A stretch of 12,688 nt of DNA from Flavobacteriia bacterium (lineage in GTDB: Bacteria; Bacteroidota; Bacteroidia; Flavobacteriales; Flavobacteriaceae), in the NCBI GenBank assembly GCA_018500075.1, contig JAHBAN010000034.1, positions 1 through 12,688 on the forward strand, written 5' to 3'. Shown piece by piece: positions 12,641 through 12,688 of the stretch. Made by a program: the position numbers and the translations under genes. Within the stretch, counting starts at the first letter, position 1. Every line of letters starts with the position of its first letter. The notes below the pieces were generated by a model. That model did no database searches. It had not been told where the DNA came from and worked only from the letters and a program-made list of their open reading frames with translations.

Positions 12641-12688
12641 TTACTCAGCGGCCTCCGCCACCGGGAGAACCGAAATAAAGGTGCGGCC
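12641..12688 (-). CDS. rpmA: 50S ribosomal protein L27, C-terminal end (gene starts beyond the window)
   Basis: The last 15 codons and TAA stop (12641-12643) of a gene entering from the right edge. The peptide GRTFISVLPVAEAAE matches the C-terminus of Rhodobacteraceae ribosomal protein L27, a 50S protein near the peptidyl-transferase centre. The neighbourhood (terminator, then obgE further on) agrees with the usual rplU-rpmA-obgE order. Too short for the six-frame track threshold, but the C-terminal match and context are strong. Confidence 0.85.
   Translation of the reverse strand, partial: GRTFISVLPVAEAAE

Noticed and set aside
1..12688. CRISPR array, insertion sequence, phage or toxin-antitoxin genes, tRNA or rRNA genes
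   Set aside because: No regularly spaced repeats, transposase motifs, terminal inverted repeats, or tRNA-like cloverleaf was recognised; nearly all sequence is explained by housekeeping genes.

Overview
The window looks like ordinary chromosomal DNA from an alphaproteobacterium of the Rhodobacteraceae (Roseobacter group). The evidence is a GyrA C-terminus with an alphaproteobacterial-type insertion, a ChpT phosphotransferase of the CckA-ChpT-CtrA relay, a Cox15-type heme A synthase without loop cysteines, an olsB-olsA ornithine-lipid pair, a DUF3553 protein, and the order rpmA...obgE-proB-proA. Coding density is very high. No tRNA, rRNA, CRISPR array, insertion sequence, phage gene or broken gene was seen. 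The species was not determined.

Left part (1-1225, plus strand): the 3' end of gyrA, then a 261-bp gap with several nested inverted repeats and a strong intrinsic terminator, then a lone doxX-family membrane protein gene with its own terminator.

Middle part (1224-5421): a leftward run trmJ - ctaA - M32 carboxypeptidase (tRNA 2'-O-methylation, heme A synthesis, metallopeptidase). A ThiE/TenI-like TIM-barrel gene is divergent from trmJ; each side of the shared 139-bp region has a plausible promoter. The ThiE-like gene converges on olsA with an 11-bp gap.

Ornithine-lipid part (5419-7320, minus strand): a 61-aa DUF3553 gene, then olsB and olsA overlapping by four bases (ATGA). Together they would acylate ornithine (or a related amino acid) to a phosphorus-free membrane lipid. 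A CtrA-like box lies between DUF3553 and olsB. chpT is divergent from DUF3553 with only 27 bp between starts, and converges on proA across a short tandem repeat.

Right part (7983-12688, minus strand): rpmA (only its last 15 codons are inside) with a strong terminator, then a tightly packed LysE exporter - GNAT acetyltransferase - obgE - proB - proA run. It combines ribosome-assembly GTPase Obg with the first two steps of proline synthesis.

I see no clear novel multigene system. The items most worth a second look are the structured gyrA-doxX spacer, the ThiE-like protein lacking usual TMP-synthase residues, the CtrA-like box close to chpT, and the repeat at the chpT/proA junction.
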